A stretch of 64,000 nucleotides of DNA from Nocardioides cavernae (GTDB lineage Bacteria > Actinomycetota > Actinomycetes > Propionibacteriales > Nocardioidaceae): contig NZ_JACCBW010000001.1 in NCBI RefSeq assembly GCF_013410035.1, positions 310,001 through 374,000 on the forward strand. The letters are read 5' to 3'. A program made the position numbers and the translations under genes. The notes below the pieces were generated by a model, which saw nothing but the letters and a program-made list of their open reading frames with translations, was not told where the DNA came from and did no database searches. The first letter of the stretch is position 1, and each line of letters starts with the position of its first letter. This document shows positions 19,737 through 28,709 of this stretch, one piece after another.

Positions 19737-20188
19737 CAGGGGGTGCTCTTCTCTCCAGTCGTGATCGTGACCTCTTCCTCGGTCACGACTCCGTCGATGA
19801 TTCTGTACGACCTGAACTCCACGGGGCCGTCGATATTCCCCCCGTCCTCGTCGAACAGCTCACGCGTGCTGACGAGCACGTAGTGCGCGTTGGGCTCGCT
19901 GGCCAGGTCGATGTCCGTACGGCTCGGGTAGGCCTCGGTCGCGGTGTGGGAGTGGTAGACGACCACCGGCTCCTCGTCGCGGGCGTCCATCTCCTTGTAG
20001 AGCTGGAACAGCTCGGTGGAGTCGAACTCGTAGAACGTCGGGCTCCCGGCGGCGTTGACCATCGGGATGAACCGCTCCGCGCGGTCGCTCCCCTCGGGGC
20101 CCGCGACGACGCCGCACGCCTCGTCGGGGTGGTCGCGCCTGGCGTGCGCCACGATGGCGTCGTGGATCTCCTGGTCGATGGTCAGCAC
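19736..20188 (-). CDS. mec: Mec, JAMM/MPN+ metallopeptidase releasing cysteine from CysO
   Basis: A 150-residue M67-family zinc peptidase. The JAMM motif is HSHTATEAYPSRTD (His-x-His...Ser-x-x-Asp), with an upstream Glu in DEACGVVAG. In mycobacteria Mec cuts cysteine from the CysO C-terminus. The start is GTG 20188; TACCCT (minus, 20196-20201) ends 7 nt upstream. The MFS gene diverges 64 bp away. Confidence 0.9.
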   Translation of the reverse strand: MLTIDQEIHDAIVAHARRDHPDEACGVVAGPEGSDRAERFIPMVNAAGSPTFYEFDSTELFQLYKEMDARDEEPVVVYHSHTATEAYPSRTDIDLASEPNAHYVLVSTRELFDEDGGNIDGPVEFRSYRIIDGVVTEEEVTITTGEKSTP

Positions 20189-20252
20189 GCCGCCAAGGGT
20201 AGGCCGGGCCTCGATGCGGGTCGCACACGTCTCAGGACATAGCCTTCGCGAC

Positions 20253-21506
20253 GTGTCGTCGTCCCGGACCGACGCGCCGCTGACCCGGCGCGGGATCCCC
20301 CTCGAGCGGGACCTGCGGGTCCTCGCCCTCGGGTCGTTCGCGAACCGCTTCGGCGCTGGCGCGGTGATGACGACCAGCGCGCTCTACTTCACCCGGCAGG
20401 TGGGCTTCTCGGCCGCCGAGGTCGCCTTCGCGCTCGCGGTCGCGGCGGTCGTCGGGATCGTCGTGCAGGTGCCCGCCGGGCAGCTGGGCGACGCGCGCGG
20501 CCCCCGTCGCACGCTCACGTTCTTCATGACCGGCGCGGCGCTGACCAGCGCGCTGCCCGTCCTGGCCCGCACGCCGTGGCAGCTCGCGCTGCTGCTCGGC
20601 CTGCTGGCCCTCTTCGAGCGGTCGGCGGGGTCGGTGCAGCAGGGCGTGATCGCGCAGCTGGCCACCGGTGGGCGCGGCGTGCTCTTCAAGGCCTACCTGC
20701 GGGCGGTCACCAACACCGCCATCGGCCTGGGCTCGGTCTTCGGCGGCGCGGCGCTCGTCGTCGACGAGACCTGGGCCTACGTGTCGGTCTTCGTGCTCAA
20801 CGCGGTCTTCACCGCCTTCGCCGCGTGGAACAGCACCCGCCTGCCCGAGCTGCCGGCGTACGTCCGCGTCGAGGGCGAGCCCCGGCTCGCGGTGCTGCGC
20901 GACTGGCCCTACGTCGTGGTCGTGGCGCTCACGGGCCTGTTCTCCCTCCACTTCTTCGTGATGGAGCTCGGCCTGGCGCTGTACATCTCCGAGCGCACCT
21001 CGGCGCCGCCGGTGATGGTGGCGATCCTCCTGGTGCTCAACACGGCGTGCGTGGCGCTCTTCCAGGTGCGCCTCTCCCGCCGCGCCGACTCGGTCGAAGC
21101 GGGCGCCCGCGCGCTCGTGCGGGGCGCGGTGTGGATCGCCGCCGGCTTCGCCATCGTGGCGCTCGCCGACCGCGGCGACGCGACGTTCGCCGTGGCCGTG
21201 CTGGTCGTCGGCTCCCTGGTCCACGTGGTGGGCGAGATGATCGGCTCCGGGGGCCAGTGGGGGCTCCAGATGGGGCTCGCCCCGCACGAGCGGCAGGGCC
21301 AGTACCAAGGCTTCGCCGGGCTGGGCTTCAGCGTGGTGGCCGTCATCGGACCGCCCCTCGTGACCCTGCTGTGCGTCCAGATGGGCGAGACCGGGTGGCT
21401 GGTGCTCGCGGCACTGATGCTCGCGATCGCCCTCGTCTCGGTCCCCGTGTCGCGGTGGGCACTGGCCTCGCGTGAGCGCTACGGCGTGCTCACCCACTCG
21501 GGCTGA
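20253..21506 (+). CDS. MFS transporter
   Basis: A 417-residue major facilitator with 12 predicted helices; the loop 2-3 signature appears as GQLGDARGPRR. No recognisable substrate motif. GTG 20253 is chosen because TAGCCT (20240-20245) ends 7 nt upstream; translation further upstream reads through mec promoter DNA. It lies where mycobacteria have no transporter, so it is lineage-specific here. Confidence 0.85.
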   Translation: MSSSRTDAPLTRRGIPLERDLRVLALGSFANRFGAGAVMTTSALYFTRQVGFSAAEVAFALAVAAVVGIVVQVPAGQLGDARGPRRTLTFFMTGAALTSALPVLARTPWQLALLLGLLALFERSAGSVQQGVIAQLATGGRGVLFKAYLRAVTNTAIGLGSVFGGAALVVDETWAYVSVFVLNAVFTAFAAWNSTRLPELPAYVRVEGEPRLAVLRDWPYVVVVALTGLFSLHFFVMELGLALYISERTSAPPVMVAILLVLNTACVALFQVRLSRRADSVEAGARALVRGAVWIAAGFAIVALADRGDATFAVAVLVVGSLVHVVGEMIGSGGQWGLQMGLAPHERQGQYQGFAGLGFSVVAVIGPPLVTLLCVQMGETGWLVLAALMLAIALVSVPVSRWALASRERYGVLTHSG

Positions 21507-21542
21507 CGGGGGCGCCGGGCGGCGCAGGGCCGCGGAAGAGAA

Positions 21543-21562
21543 CTTGATTGACGTCAATCAAG
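21543..21562. promoter_or_regulatory. Perfect 20-bp palindrome, putative TetR operator
   Basis: CTTGATTGACGTCAATCAAG is fully self-complementary and conspicuously AT-richer than its surroundings. It lies 36 bp after the MFS stop and 72 bp before the TetR-like gene, as expected for autoregulation. Confidence 0.75.
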
Positions 21563-21634
21563 TGTCCGACGGAGGGGTGTCGTCGCCTGTGGACGAAGCC
21601 CTCCGGCCCGGGGCGACCTGCTGTGCTGGTGTCC

Positions 21635-22222
21635 ATGGCGCCCCACGACCGTTCGATCCCCCGCTCCGGTGCGATGTTCTCGCGGGCGAGCCTGGCGAAG
21701 GCCGACCTCGCGACGAACCTCGCGATCCCGCTGTTGGCCGAGGGCGGGTGGGCGGCCCTGACCCTGCGCGCTATGGCGCACGCGTCCCACGTGACGCCCC
21801 AGGCGATCGCCGCGTGGTTCCCCTCGGTAGCGGCGATGCAGGCGGCGGTGGCCGGCCGCTACGGGGACCGATGGATCGCCGAGCGTAGCTACCTCGCTCG
21901 CCGGCGGCTGCTCGAGCTGCAGCCCGCGCAGACGACACCCGACGCTGTCGTCGCGGCCCTGCTGCCGCAGTCGCGGCTGGAGGAGGTGTTCGACGGCGTC
22001 TGGCTGACGATCCTCGAGGCGAGCCGCTGGGACGACGGTCTCGGTGCGGCCGTGGCGCACGTCCTGGCCCGCGAGAAGGAGGTGGTCCATGACCTCGTCA
22101 GCACGTCGCAGGACCCCGGGCCGGTGCTGGAGCAGGTGCGCGGCGTACGCGCGGCCCGCGTCGTTCACACCCAGATCGCCGCAGGGAGGCCGTCGGAGAA
22201 CACCTCGGGCTCGGCGGGGTAG
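21635..22222 (+). CDS. TetR-like transcriptional regulator
   Basis: A 195-residue protein whose first 70 residues resemble a TetR helix-turn-helix: AIPLLAEGGWAALTLRAMAH, then VTPQAIAAWFPSVAAMQ, with Trp-Phe in place of the usual Tyr-Tyr/Phe. The rest is helical and ligand-binding-like without a known match. ATG 21635 is the likeliest start, though no clear ribosome site is visible. The 3' end overlaps the convergent Nudix-DUF429 gene by 58 nt, and the last residues (GRPSENTSGSAG) are low-complexity. Confidence 0.65.
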   Translation: MAPHDRSIPRSGAMFSRASLAKADLATNLAIPLLAEGGWAALTLRAMAHASHVTPQAIAAWFPSVAAMQAAVAGRYGDRWIAERSYLARRRLLELQPAQTTPDAVVAALLPQSRLEEVFDGVWLTILEASRWDDGLGAAVAHVLAREKEVVHDLVSTSQDPGPVLEQVRGVRAARVVHTQIAAGRPSENTSGSAG

Positions 22223-23369
22223 GAGTCCGAGAGCCCGCGCGCGTGGCGTACGGCCGTCCACGCGACCGCGCAGGCGTCGAGCAGGTCGTCCTCGCCGAAG
22301 CCAGACCCGCGGAACCATGCCGGGGCCACGATCCCGTGCGCGGCGAGCGCCTCGCGCCGGGCACGTACGCCGTCGGGGTCCTTCTTGCGCGCGAGCACCG
22401 GGGCGCCGGCCATCCGGGCGAAGCTCACCTCGGGGTGCACCTCGATCACCCGGTGCCGGGACGCCCGCGCACCCAGGCGTCGACCTGGAGCACCTTCTCG
22501 CGCAGGGCGTACGCCTGGGCGCTGACGCTGGTGCCTCCGTCGGTGGCGGCGAGGTTGGCAGCCCGCGCCTGCTCGTAGGTCGCGGCCTCGAGCGCGGCGC
22601 GCACCGGCGTGCTGAAGACCGAGGACGCCTTCCCGGTCAGCGCGCGGCGGGCCTCGGCATCGGCGCGGCGGCCGGCGGCGTCGGGCAGCCCGATGGGGAT
22701 GTCGATGGCCACGACCACGACGTCGTGCTGCTCGCGGACGAGCGCGACGAGCGACTCGATGGTGGCGGCCACGAAGACGGCCGGACGGCGCTCGGTGTCG
22801 AGCACCACCCCCACCCAGCCGCTCGGGCACGCATCCACGCCGAGCACCGGTGCGGGCGGCGCGAGCACGGGCGGCGCGTCGGTGTCGTCCTGGCCGGCGG
22901 GCGGGACGAACCTGGCCTCGCGCTCGTCGGCGAGCGCCGCCTCGATCCGCCCGAGCATCAGCTCGCTCATCGGTGGCAGGCCGGAGAGCGGCCACCACCG
23001 GACGTCGCTCGACTCGTCGTCGGCCACGTGCGCCTCGCCCTCGAGCCAGGTGCAGGCGAAGGTGAGGTCGAGGTAGGTGGCCCGGTCGCCGTTGGCGTGG
23101 ACGATCTCGCCGTGGACCCCCGTGGCGGCGAGGCGGTCGACCCGGACGACCACCCCGGCCTCCTCGAGCGCCTCGCGCGCGGCGGCGACGGCGGGCTCCT
23201 CGCCCGGCTCGGGGATCCCGGTGACGGGGGTCCAGGCGCCGTTGTCGGCGCGCTTCACGAGCAGCACCTGGTCTCCGCGGCGGACCACGGCGGTGACGCC
23301 GGGCAACCACAGCGGGTCGTGGCCGATCTTCTCGCGGATGGAGAGGACGAACTCGGGGACCGGGCTCAC
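22165..23369 (-). CDS. Nudix hydrolase-DUF429 fusion protein, frameshifted
   Basis: Residues 1-150 are a Nudix hydrolase with a complete Nudix box at 51-73 (G51, E57, R65-E66, E69-E70, G72). From about 175 a DUF429 domain starts (VLGVDACPSGWVG, then VVVVAIDIPIGLPDA), a predicted RNase H-like nuclease fold. The first frame stops near 22446 after VDAWVRGRPGTG; a second frame continues HRVIEVHPEVSFARMAG to 22165 with the rest of DUF429. One missing base around 22455-22465 explains it. It may be pseudogenic, or an assembly error. GTG start, in line after DUF2017. Confidence 0.75.
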
Positions 23370-23391
23370 CGGGCGCCCACGCCGGCTCGGG

Positions 23392-23982
23392 TCACGAGGT
23401 CAGGGCCTCGATGATCGTCTCCTGGAGGTAGCCGACCCACTCGTAGATGTCGTGCGCCTGCGCCCGGGGGTCGTCGTCCGGCAGGGAGTGCCAGTAGTCC
23501 TCGTCCCCGGCCTTGACGCCCAGCCTCGTCGCGAGCGCCAGCCGGATGTCGGTGAAGGCGCGCATCCAGGTCTCGGCGTCGGCGCGGCTGAGCTCGACGT
23601 CGATGACGAGCCCGTCCTCGGTCAGCTCCGGCGGCAGGCCGGCGTCCTCGAGGGTGTCGATGATCAGCCCCGACGCGGCCGCCTTGCCGTCGCGCAACCC
23701 GCCCTCGGTGAAGCGGCGGAAGTCCGAGGCCGCCTCCTCGTCGTCGGGGTAGGCCGTCGGGAAGAGCCGGGCGAGGACGGGGTCCTCCGGGATCGTCGTC
23801 GCGCCCGAGAACTCCGCCATCATCGCCTCGAACGGGTCGGCGGCCGGCGCCGCCGGCTCGGCACGCTCGTTGCGCAGCAGCTCGACCATCTGCGACGCCA
23901 GCGAGCGCAGCAGGTCGGCCTCGAAGCCGCTGAAGGTGGCGATGACCGCCCCGGACTTCCGGTGGTGCTCGAAACCGCTCAC
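23392..23982 (-). CDS. DUF2017 family protein
   Basis: A 196-residue actinobacterial DUF2017 protein, the usual companion of clpS (Rv1332 next to Rv1331 in M. tuberculosis). It is acidic and helical, starting with VIATFSGFEADLLRSLASQMVEL shortly after the N-terminus, with no membrane segment or catalytic motif. It starts one base after the clpS stop, so it is probably co-translated. Role unknown; the linkage suggests the ClpS/Clp protease system. Confidence 0.88.
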   Translation of the reverse strand: MSGFEHHRKSGAVIATFSGFEADLLRSLASQMVELLRNERAEPAAPAADPFEAMMAEFSGATTIPEDPVLARLFPTAYPDDEEAASDFRRFTEGGLRDGKAAASGLIIDTLEDAGLPPELTEDGLVIDVELSRADAETWMRAFTDIRLALATRLGVKAGDEDYWHSLPDDDPRAQAHDIYEWVGYLQETIIEALTS

Positions 23983-23983
23983 C

Positions 23984-24280
23984 TCAGGAGGCCTTCTCCA
24001 TCGTCGCCCAGAGGCCGTACTCGTGCATGGCCTGCACGTCGCGCTCCATCTCCTCGCGGGTGCCGGTCGAGACGACGGACCGGCCCTCGGTGTGCACCTC
24101 GAGCATGAGCTTCTCGGACTTCGCCTTGTCGTAGCCGAAGTACTTCTGGAACACGTAGGCGACGTACGACATGAGGTTCACCGGGTCGTCCCACACGAGG
24201 GTCACCCACGGCTTGGCCAGGAAGGTGATCTCGTCGGGAGTCAGGGTCGGCTCGACCTCTACGGGACTGGCGGCTGACAC
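23984..24280 (-). CDS. clpS: ATP-dependent Clp protease adaptor ClpS
   Basis: A 98-residue N-end-rule adaptor delivering proteins with bulky N-terminal residues to ClpCP. The core shows [27 protein letters not shown], with the variable DDPVN in place of NDDxN, and the [23 protein letters not shown] block. GTG 24280 is the likely start; only 26 bp separate it from the divergent pncB gene. DUF2017 follows immediately. Confidence 0.93.
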   Translation of the reverse strand: MSAASPVEVEPTLTPDEITFLAKPWVTLVWDDPVNLMSYVAYVFQKYFGYDKAKSEKLMLEVHTEGRSVVSTGTREEMERDVQAMHEYGLWATMEKAS

Positions 24281-24306
24281 GGACCCATCGTGGCACAGTA
24301 CGTGTC
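24281..24306. promoter_or_regulatory. Compact divergent promoter region of clpS and pncB
   Basis: All control DNA for two divergent genes fits in 26 bp. ACAGTA (24295-24300) reads TACTGT on the minus strand, 14 nt before clpS. CACAGT (24294-24299) on the plus strand ends 7 nt before the pncB GTG. The two candidate -10 boxes overlap, so the -35 regions must lie inside the opposite genes. Confidence 0.45.
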
Positions 24307-25617
24307 GTGACCGGCCCATCCCCGTCCTCGACGGCGCTCCTGACCGACCACTACGAGCTGACGATGGTCCAGGCCGCCCGGCAGTCCGGGACGGCCGGGC
24401 GACGCTCGGTCTTCGAGCTGTTCCCACGGCGGCTGCCGCAGGGTCGACGCTACGGCGTCGTCGCGGGTGTCGGGCGTGCCCTGGATGCGCTGGAGGACTT
24501 CCGCTTCGACGCCGCGACGCTCACCTCGCTGGAGGGCGTGGTCGACGCCGGCATGCTCGACTGGCTCGGGTCCTACCGCTTCTCGGGGGACGTGTGGGGG
24601 TACGCCGAGGGCGAGGCCTACTTCCCGCACTCACCGCTGCTGGTGGTCGAGGGGACGTTCGCCGAGGCGGTGCTGCTCGAGACGGTCCTGCTGTCGATCT
24701 ACAACCACGACTCCGCGATCGCGTCCGCCGCGTCCAGGATGACCCTCGCCGCGGGCGAGCGGCCGTGCATCGAGATGGGCGCGCGGCGCACCCACGAGGA
24801 GGCGGCCGTCGCGGCCGCGCGCGCGGCGTACGTCGCGGGCTTCGAGGCCTCCAGCAACCTCGCTGCGCGGGCGAGGTACGGCGTGCCGTCGACCGGCACC
24901 GCCGCACACTCGTTCACGCTGCTCCACGACGCCGAGGCCGACGCCTTCCGCGCTCAGGTGCAGACGCTGGGTGTCGGCACGACCCTGCTCGTGGACACCT
25001 ACGACGTGGCGGAGGCCGTACGCCTCGCCGTCGAGGTGGCGGGCACCGGACTCGGCGCCGTCCGCCTCGACTCCGGCGACCTCGGGGAGGTCGCGCGGGA
25101 GGTGCGGGCCCAGCTCGACTCGCTCGGTGCGACCTCGACGCGCGTGGTGGTGACGAGCGACCTCGACGAGCACGCCATCGCCGCCCTGGCCGCCGCGCCC
25201 GTCGACGCCTACGGCGTCGGCACCCAGCTCGTCACGGGCTCGGGCCACCCGACGTGCGGCTTCGTCTACAAGCTCGTGGCCCGCGAGGGCGACGGCGGCG
25301 AGATGGTCTCGGTGGCCAAGAAGTCGCACGACAAGACGTCCGTCGGCGGCCGGAAGTACGCCCTGCGCCGCCGCGACGCGCGCGGGACCGCCCGCGCGGA
25401 GGTCGTCGGCATCGGCGCGGCGCCCGCGGACGATGCCACCCCCGAGGGCTCCAGCGACCGCGCCCTGCTCGTGCCGCTGGTGCGCGACGGCGAGGTGGTC
25501 GGACGGGCGACGCTCGAGGAGGCACGCGCACGCCACCGCGCCTCGATCGCCGAGCTGCCGCGGGCCGTCACGATGATGAGCGCCGGCGAGCCAGCGATCC
25601 CCACGGTGTTCGTCTGA
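24307..25617 (+). CDS. pncB: Nicotinate phosphoribosyltransferase
   Basis: A 436-residue enzyme turning nicotinate and PRPP into nicotinate mononucleotide in NAD salvage. Typical blocks: [14 protein letters not shown] at the N-terminus, [51 protein letters not shown], and the phosphate-binding [22 protein letters not shown] with the later [10 protein letters not shown]. It matches the mycobacterial pncB1 position next to clpS. Nicotinamidase follows 37 bp downstream. Confidence 0.95.
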   Translation: MTGPSPSSTALLTDHYELTMVQAARQSGTAGRRSVFELFPRRLPQGRRYGVVAGVGRALDALEDFRFDAATLTSLEGVVDAGMLDWLGSYRFSGDVWGYAEGEAYFPHSPLLVVEGTFAEAVLLETVLLSIYNHDSAIASAASRMTLAAGERPCIEMGARRTHEEAAVAAARAAYVAGFEASSNLAARARYGVPSTGTAAHSFTLLHDAEADAFRAQVQTLGVGTTLLVDTYDVAEAVRLAVEVAGTGLGAVRLDSGDLGEVAREVRAQLDSLGATSTRVVVTSDLDEHAIAALAAAPVDAYGVGTQLVTGSGHPTCGFVYKLVAREGDGGEMVSVAKKSHDKTSVGGRKYALRRRDARGTARAEVVGIGAAPADDATPEGSSDRALLVPLVRDGEVVGRATLEEARARHRASIAELPRAVTMMSAGEPAIPTVFV

Positions 25618-25654
25618 GCAGTCGTCCGGTCCCGGGCCGCGCTAGTCTCCCGAC

Positions 25655-26230
25655 ATGGCACGAGCGCTGATCGTGGTCGACGTCCAGAACGACTTCTGCG
25701 AGGGCGGGTCCCTCCCGGTCGCCGGGGGTGCTCGCGTGGCGGCGGACATCCACGACGTCCTGCAGCACTGGCACTCCCGCGCGGCGGGCGGGCCGGCGTA
25801 CGACGTGGTGGTCGCCACCAAGGACCACCACATCGACCCGGGCGACCACTGGTCGGTGAAGCCCGACTTCGTCGACTCGTGGCCGGTGCACTGCAAGGTC
25901 GGCACGGAGGGGGCGGCGTTCCACCCCAACCTCGACCCGCAGCCCTTCGACGAGGTGTTCTACAAGGGCGAGCACGCCGCGGCCTACTCCGGGTTCGAGG
26001 GGCGTACGGCCGCGGGCGAGGCACTGGGCGACTGGCTGCGGGCACGGCAGGTGTCCGAGGTCGACGTGTGCGGCATCGCGACCGACCACTGCGTCCGGGC
26101 GACCGCGCTGGACAGCGCGAGCGAGGGCTTCGCGACCCGGGTGCTCACGGCGCTGTGCGCGGGGGTCGCCGAGGACTCCACCGCGGCCGCGCTCACCGAG
26201 CTGGGCACCGCGGGCGTCGAGATCGCCTGA
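25655..26230 (+). CDS. pncA: Nicotinamidase / isochorismatase-family hydrolase
   Basis: A 191-residue amidohydrolase making nicotinate from nicotinamide, the substrate of neighbouring PncB. The catalytic triad is visible: Asp9 (IVVDVQNDF), Lys in VVATKDHH, and Cys in GIATDHCVRAT. Metal ligands lie in DHHIDPGDHW. TAGTCT (25643-25648) ends 6 nt before the ATG, a leaderless pattern, so it may be expressed independently of pncB. Confidence 0.93.
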   Translation: MARALIVVDVQNDFCEGGSLPVAGGARVAADIHDVLQHWHSRAAGGPAYDVVVATKDHHIDPGDHWSVKPDFVDSWPVHCKVGTEGAAFHPNLDPQPFDEVFYKGEHAAAYSGFEGRTAAGEALGDWLRARQVSEVDVCGIATDHCVRATALDSASEGFATRVLTALCAGVAEDSTAAALTELGTAGVEIA

Positions 26231-26246
26231 GGCGCTGCGCCCTCAG
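26227..26246. terminator. Hairpin between pncA and DUF1697
   Basis: CTGAGG and CCTCAG arms with an inner GC/GC pairing and a one-base bulge span the stops of both convergent genes. Confidence 0.55.
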
Positions 26247-26782
26247 CACCACTTCTCGGTGACGGTCCGCAGCACCTTGATGGTGCGTGCGGTCCCCTGG
26301 CCGAGCGCGTTGAACTGCCTGGAGGAGAGCAGCTTCGAGGTGTGGATGTCGCCCCCGAGCAGGACGTGGGCGGCACGCCCCTCGACGACGACCGTCTCCT
26401 CCGCGTGCTCGAGCGCCTGGACCTCGGCGACGGCCGCGGCGCTCGGCGCACTGGCGTACAACGTGACGTAGTGGTTGCCGATCTCGCCGTCGTGGCCGGC
26501 GTGCACCTCCTCCGCGCGGGCCGTCAGTGCCGCGAGGTCCCGCGTGGTGAAGACGATCGTCGGCACGTCGAAACCGGCCTCGGCCGCGTAGGCCTCCTCC
26601 AGCGCGGCCCGGACCTTGGCGACGGAGCGAGCGGGGTGGGTCAGCCGGACGTTGCCGGTGTTGATGTACGTCTCGACGTCGGTGCCGCCGGCGGCCTCGG
26701 TCGCGGCCTTGATCGCGTCCTTGCGGAACGTGCGGTTGCGGCCGAGGTTGATCGCGCGGAGGAAGGCGACGTAGGTGGGCAC
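26243..26782 (-). CDS. DUF1697 family protein
   Basis: A 179-residue DUF1697 protein, recognisable from the opening PTYVAFLRAINLGRNRTFRKD and the TYINTGNVRL block. Two-domain alpha/beta family of unknown function, widespread in bacteria. The start is GTG 26782, with CATGAT 6 nt upstream. No link to its neighbours is evident. Confidence 0.88.
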   Translation of the reverse strand: MPTYVAFLRAINLGRNRTFRKDAIKAATEAAGGTDVETYINTGNVRLTHPARSVAKVRAALEEAYAAEAGFDVPTIVFTTRDLAALTARAEEVHAGHDGEIGNHYVTLYASAPSAAAVAEVQALEHAEETVVVEGRAAHVLLGGDIHTSKLLSSRQFNALGQGTARTIKVLRTVTEKWC

Positions 26783-26815
26783 GCTCCGATCATGCCCGAA
26801 CGCGGGGGGCGGGAG

Positions 26816-27622
26816 TCAGCCCTTCTTGCACTGGGTGGGCGGGGTGACGGCCGGGTCGAAGACGTACTTCGGGGGCACGATGCTCGAGTCGTCCTGCGAC
26901 TCGCGCATCGTCATCGCCCACCAGCCGGCCTTGCGCGTGTCGAAGGCGGCGCGCTGCTGCTTGGACAGCTTCTTCCACATGCCCCGGACGTCGAGGCCGA
27001 CCTCGATCAACGGGCCGTGCGGCGAGAGCACGCCCTGCGCCTCGGTGTCGTAGGAGACGTCGGGCAGCGCGGTGAACAACCCGCGCGGCATGCCCGCCAC
27101 CACGTCCTCGAACGGGACGGACATGACCACGTCCTCCCCGTCCAGCTCGAGCGCCCGCGACGTGCTCAGCGGCCAGCCCGGGTCGAGCTCGGCGGGCAGG
27201 GCCCACGTACGGGCAGGGTCGTCGCTGATGTCGGCCCAGCAGTCCGCGGCCGCGGGACCCCAGACGTCGCTGTTGAAGAAGGTCCGCCCGTTGATGACGA
27301 GGTAGTCGACCTGCTGGACGTTGCCGTCGATGGCCGAGTCCATGGCGACCTCGCTGTAGCCGGTCGAGGGGCTGTAGCGCCCGTCGAGGTCGAAGATGCG
27401 CTCACCGCCGTCGGCGGGGTTCTTGGTGAGGAGCTGTCCGTGCCACTCCACGATGCCCATGCGGTCGACCTGCTCGACCATGCTCTCGAGCTGCTGTCCG
27501 AGCAGCACGGTCGCCGTGGGCTCGCTCGGTGTGGCGGCTCCCGTGCCCCCGCAGCCGCTGAGCGTCACCAGGATGCCGGCGCCCAGCGCGGACATCCATG
27601 CCGTGGTGTGACGACGTGCCAC
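26816..27622 (-). CDS. Putative lipoprotein of unknown function
   Basis: A 268-residue exported lipoprotein: signal peptide then lipobox LSGC with Cys24. The mature part contains VEWHGQLLTKNPADGGERIFDLDGRYSP and WADISDDPARTW, reminiscent of LppX/LprG-like lipid-binding lipoproteins, but I cannot confirm the family. It ends in a Cys (PPTQCKKG) that could bond with the internal Cys in ADCWADI. Confidence 0.75.
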   Translation of the reverse strand: MARRHTTAWMSALGAGILVTLSGCGGTGAATPSEPTATVLLGQQLESMVEQVDRMGIVEWHGQLLTKNPADGGERIFDLDGRYSPSTGYSEVAMDSAIDGNVQQVDYLVINGRTFFNSDVWGPAAADCWADISDDPARTWALPAELDPGWPLSTSRALELDGEDVVMSVPFEDVVAGMPRGLFTALPDVSYDTEAQGVLSPHGPLIEVGLDVRGMWKKLSKQQRAAFDTRKAGWWAMTMRESQDDSSIVPPKYVFDPAVTPPTQCKKG

Positions 27623-27726
27623 GTCTGCCTCGATCCATCAGTGGCCAGCACGGTGCTCGGCCTCGCCACGAGGGTAGGGATCCGCGCGGGGCCGTGTCCG
27701 ACGATTACGAGATCTTTGCCACAGTC

Positions 27727-28638
27727 TCAGCCGGCCATCCAGCCGCGGGCCGCCGCGACGACGGCGTCCGTCAGGTCCGCGACGACGGACGAGCCCAGGC
27801 GCCAGTGCTGCCAGAACAGCGGCACCTCCGGTCGTCGACCGGGCACCAGCTCGACCAGGTCGCCGCGCCCCAGCTCGTCGACCACGTCGGACTCGGGCAG
27901 CAGGCCCCAGCCCATGCCGATGCGGACGGCCCGGTCGAACTCGCGCACCGACGGGACGTAGGTCACCGGCGGGGCGAGGTGGCGACGGGTGAGGCGGCGG
28001 ATGAAGTCGTGCTGCAGGGAGTCGTTGCGGTCGAAGGCGACGATCGGCGCCTCGGCGAGCGTGGCGGAGCCGACGCCGTCGGCGAAGTGGGCCGCGTGGA
28101 AGTCGCGGGTGGCCACGGCGGCGTACTTCAGGCGACCGAGCCGCACCACGCGGCACCCGGGCACCGGCTTCGGCTCCCCCGTGATGGCTGCCATCACCTC
28201 ACCGCGACGCAACCGCTCGGCCGTACGCGTGTGGTCCTCGCGCACGACCTCGAAGACGACGCGGTGGCGGGTCTGCACCTCGGCCAGCGCGTCGACGAAC
28301 CAGCCGTAGAGCGCGTCCGCGTTCACCGCGATCGGGAGGGAGGTGTACGCCGTCCCGTCCGCGTCGTCCTCCTCGACGAGCTCGGCGACGGCCTCGCGCT
28401 CCAGGACCTCGGTCTGCGTGGCGAGCCGGACCAGCACGAGACCCGCCTCGGTGGCCTCGAGCGGCTTGACCCGGTGGAGCAGCACGCGGCCGATCCGGGT
28501 CTCCAGCGCCTTGATCCGCTGGCTCACCGCGGAGGGGGTCACGTGCAGCTCGCGGGCGGCCGCCTCGAAGGTCCCGAGCCGGACCGCGACGGCCAGTGTG
28601 CGCAGGGCCACGGGATCGAGCTGGGTGACGTCTCTCAT
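27727..28638 (-). CDS. lysG: LysR-family regulator, LysG/ArgP type
   Basis: A 303-residue LysR regulator with an N-terminal HTH (FEAAARELHVTPSAVSQRIKALETRIG) and an effector domain. ArgP/LysG members sense lysine or arginine and switch on a divergent exporter. The gene diverges from lysE with 71 bp between, containing an inverted repeat with a T-N11-A core. The name rests on this arrangement. Confidence 0.9.
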   Translation of the reverse strand: MRDVTQLDPVALRTLAVAVRLGTFEAAARELHVTPSAVSQRIKALETRIGRVLLHRVKPLEATEAGLVLVRLATQTEVLEREAVAELVEEDDADGTAYTSLPIAVNADALYGWFVDALAEVQTRHRVVFEVVREDHTRTAERLRRGEVMAAITGEPKPVPGCRVVRLGRLKYAAVATRDFHAAHFADGVGSATLAEAPIVAFDRNDSLQHDFIRRLTRRHLAPPVTYVPSVREFDRAVRIGMGWGLLPESDVVDELGRGDLVELVPGRRPEVPLFWQHWRLGSSVVADLTDAVVAAARGWMAG

Positions 28639-28644
28639 ACTTAG

Positions 28645-28669
28645 CGATTCTAATCATTCCTCAGAATCG
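28645..28669. promoter_or_regulatory. LysR-type binding site (T-N11-A)
   Basis: CGATTCT (28645-28651) and AGAATCG (28663-28669) form an inverted repeat with exactly 11 nt between, the classical LysR box. It lies 7 bp from lysG and 41 bp before lysE. Confidence 0.8.
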
Positions 28670-28709
28670 TTCGCTGGATTGAGGCACCTGGGCGGCCTAC
28701 CGTTGAGGC

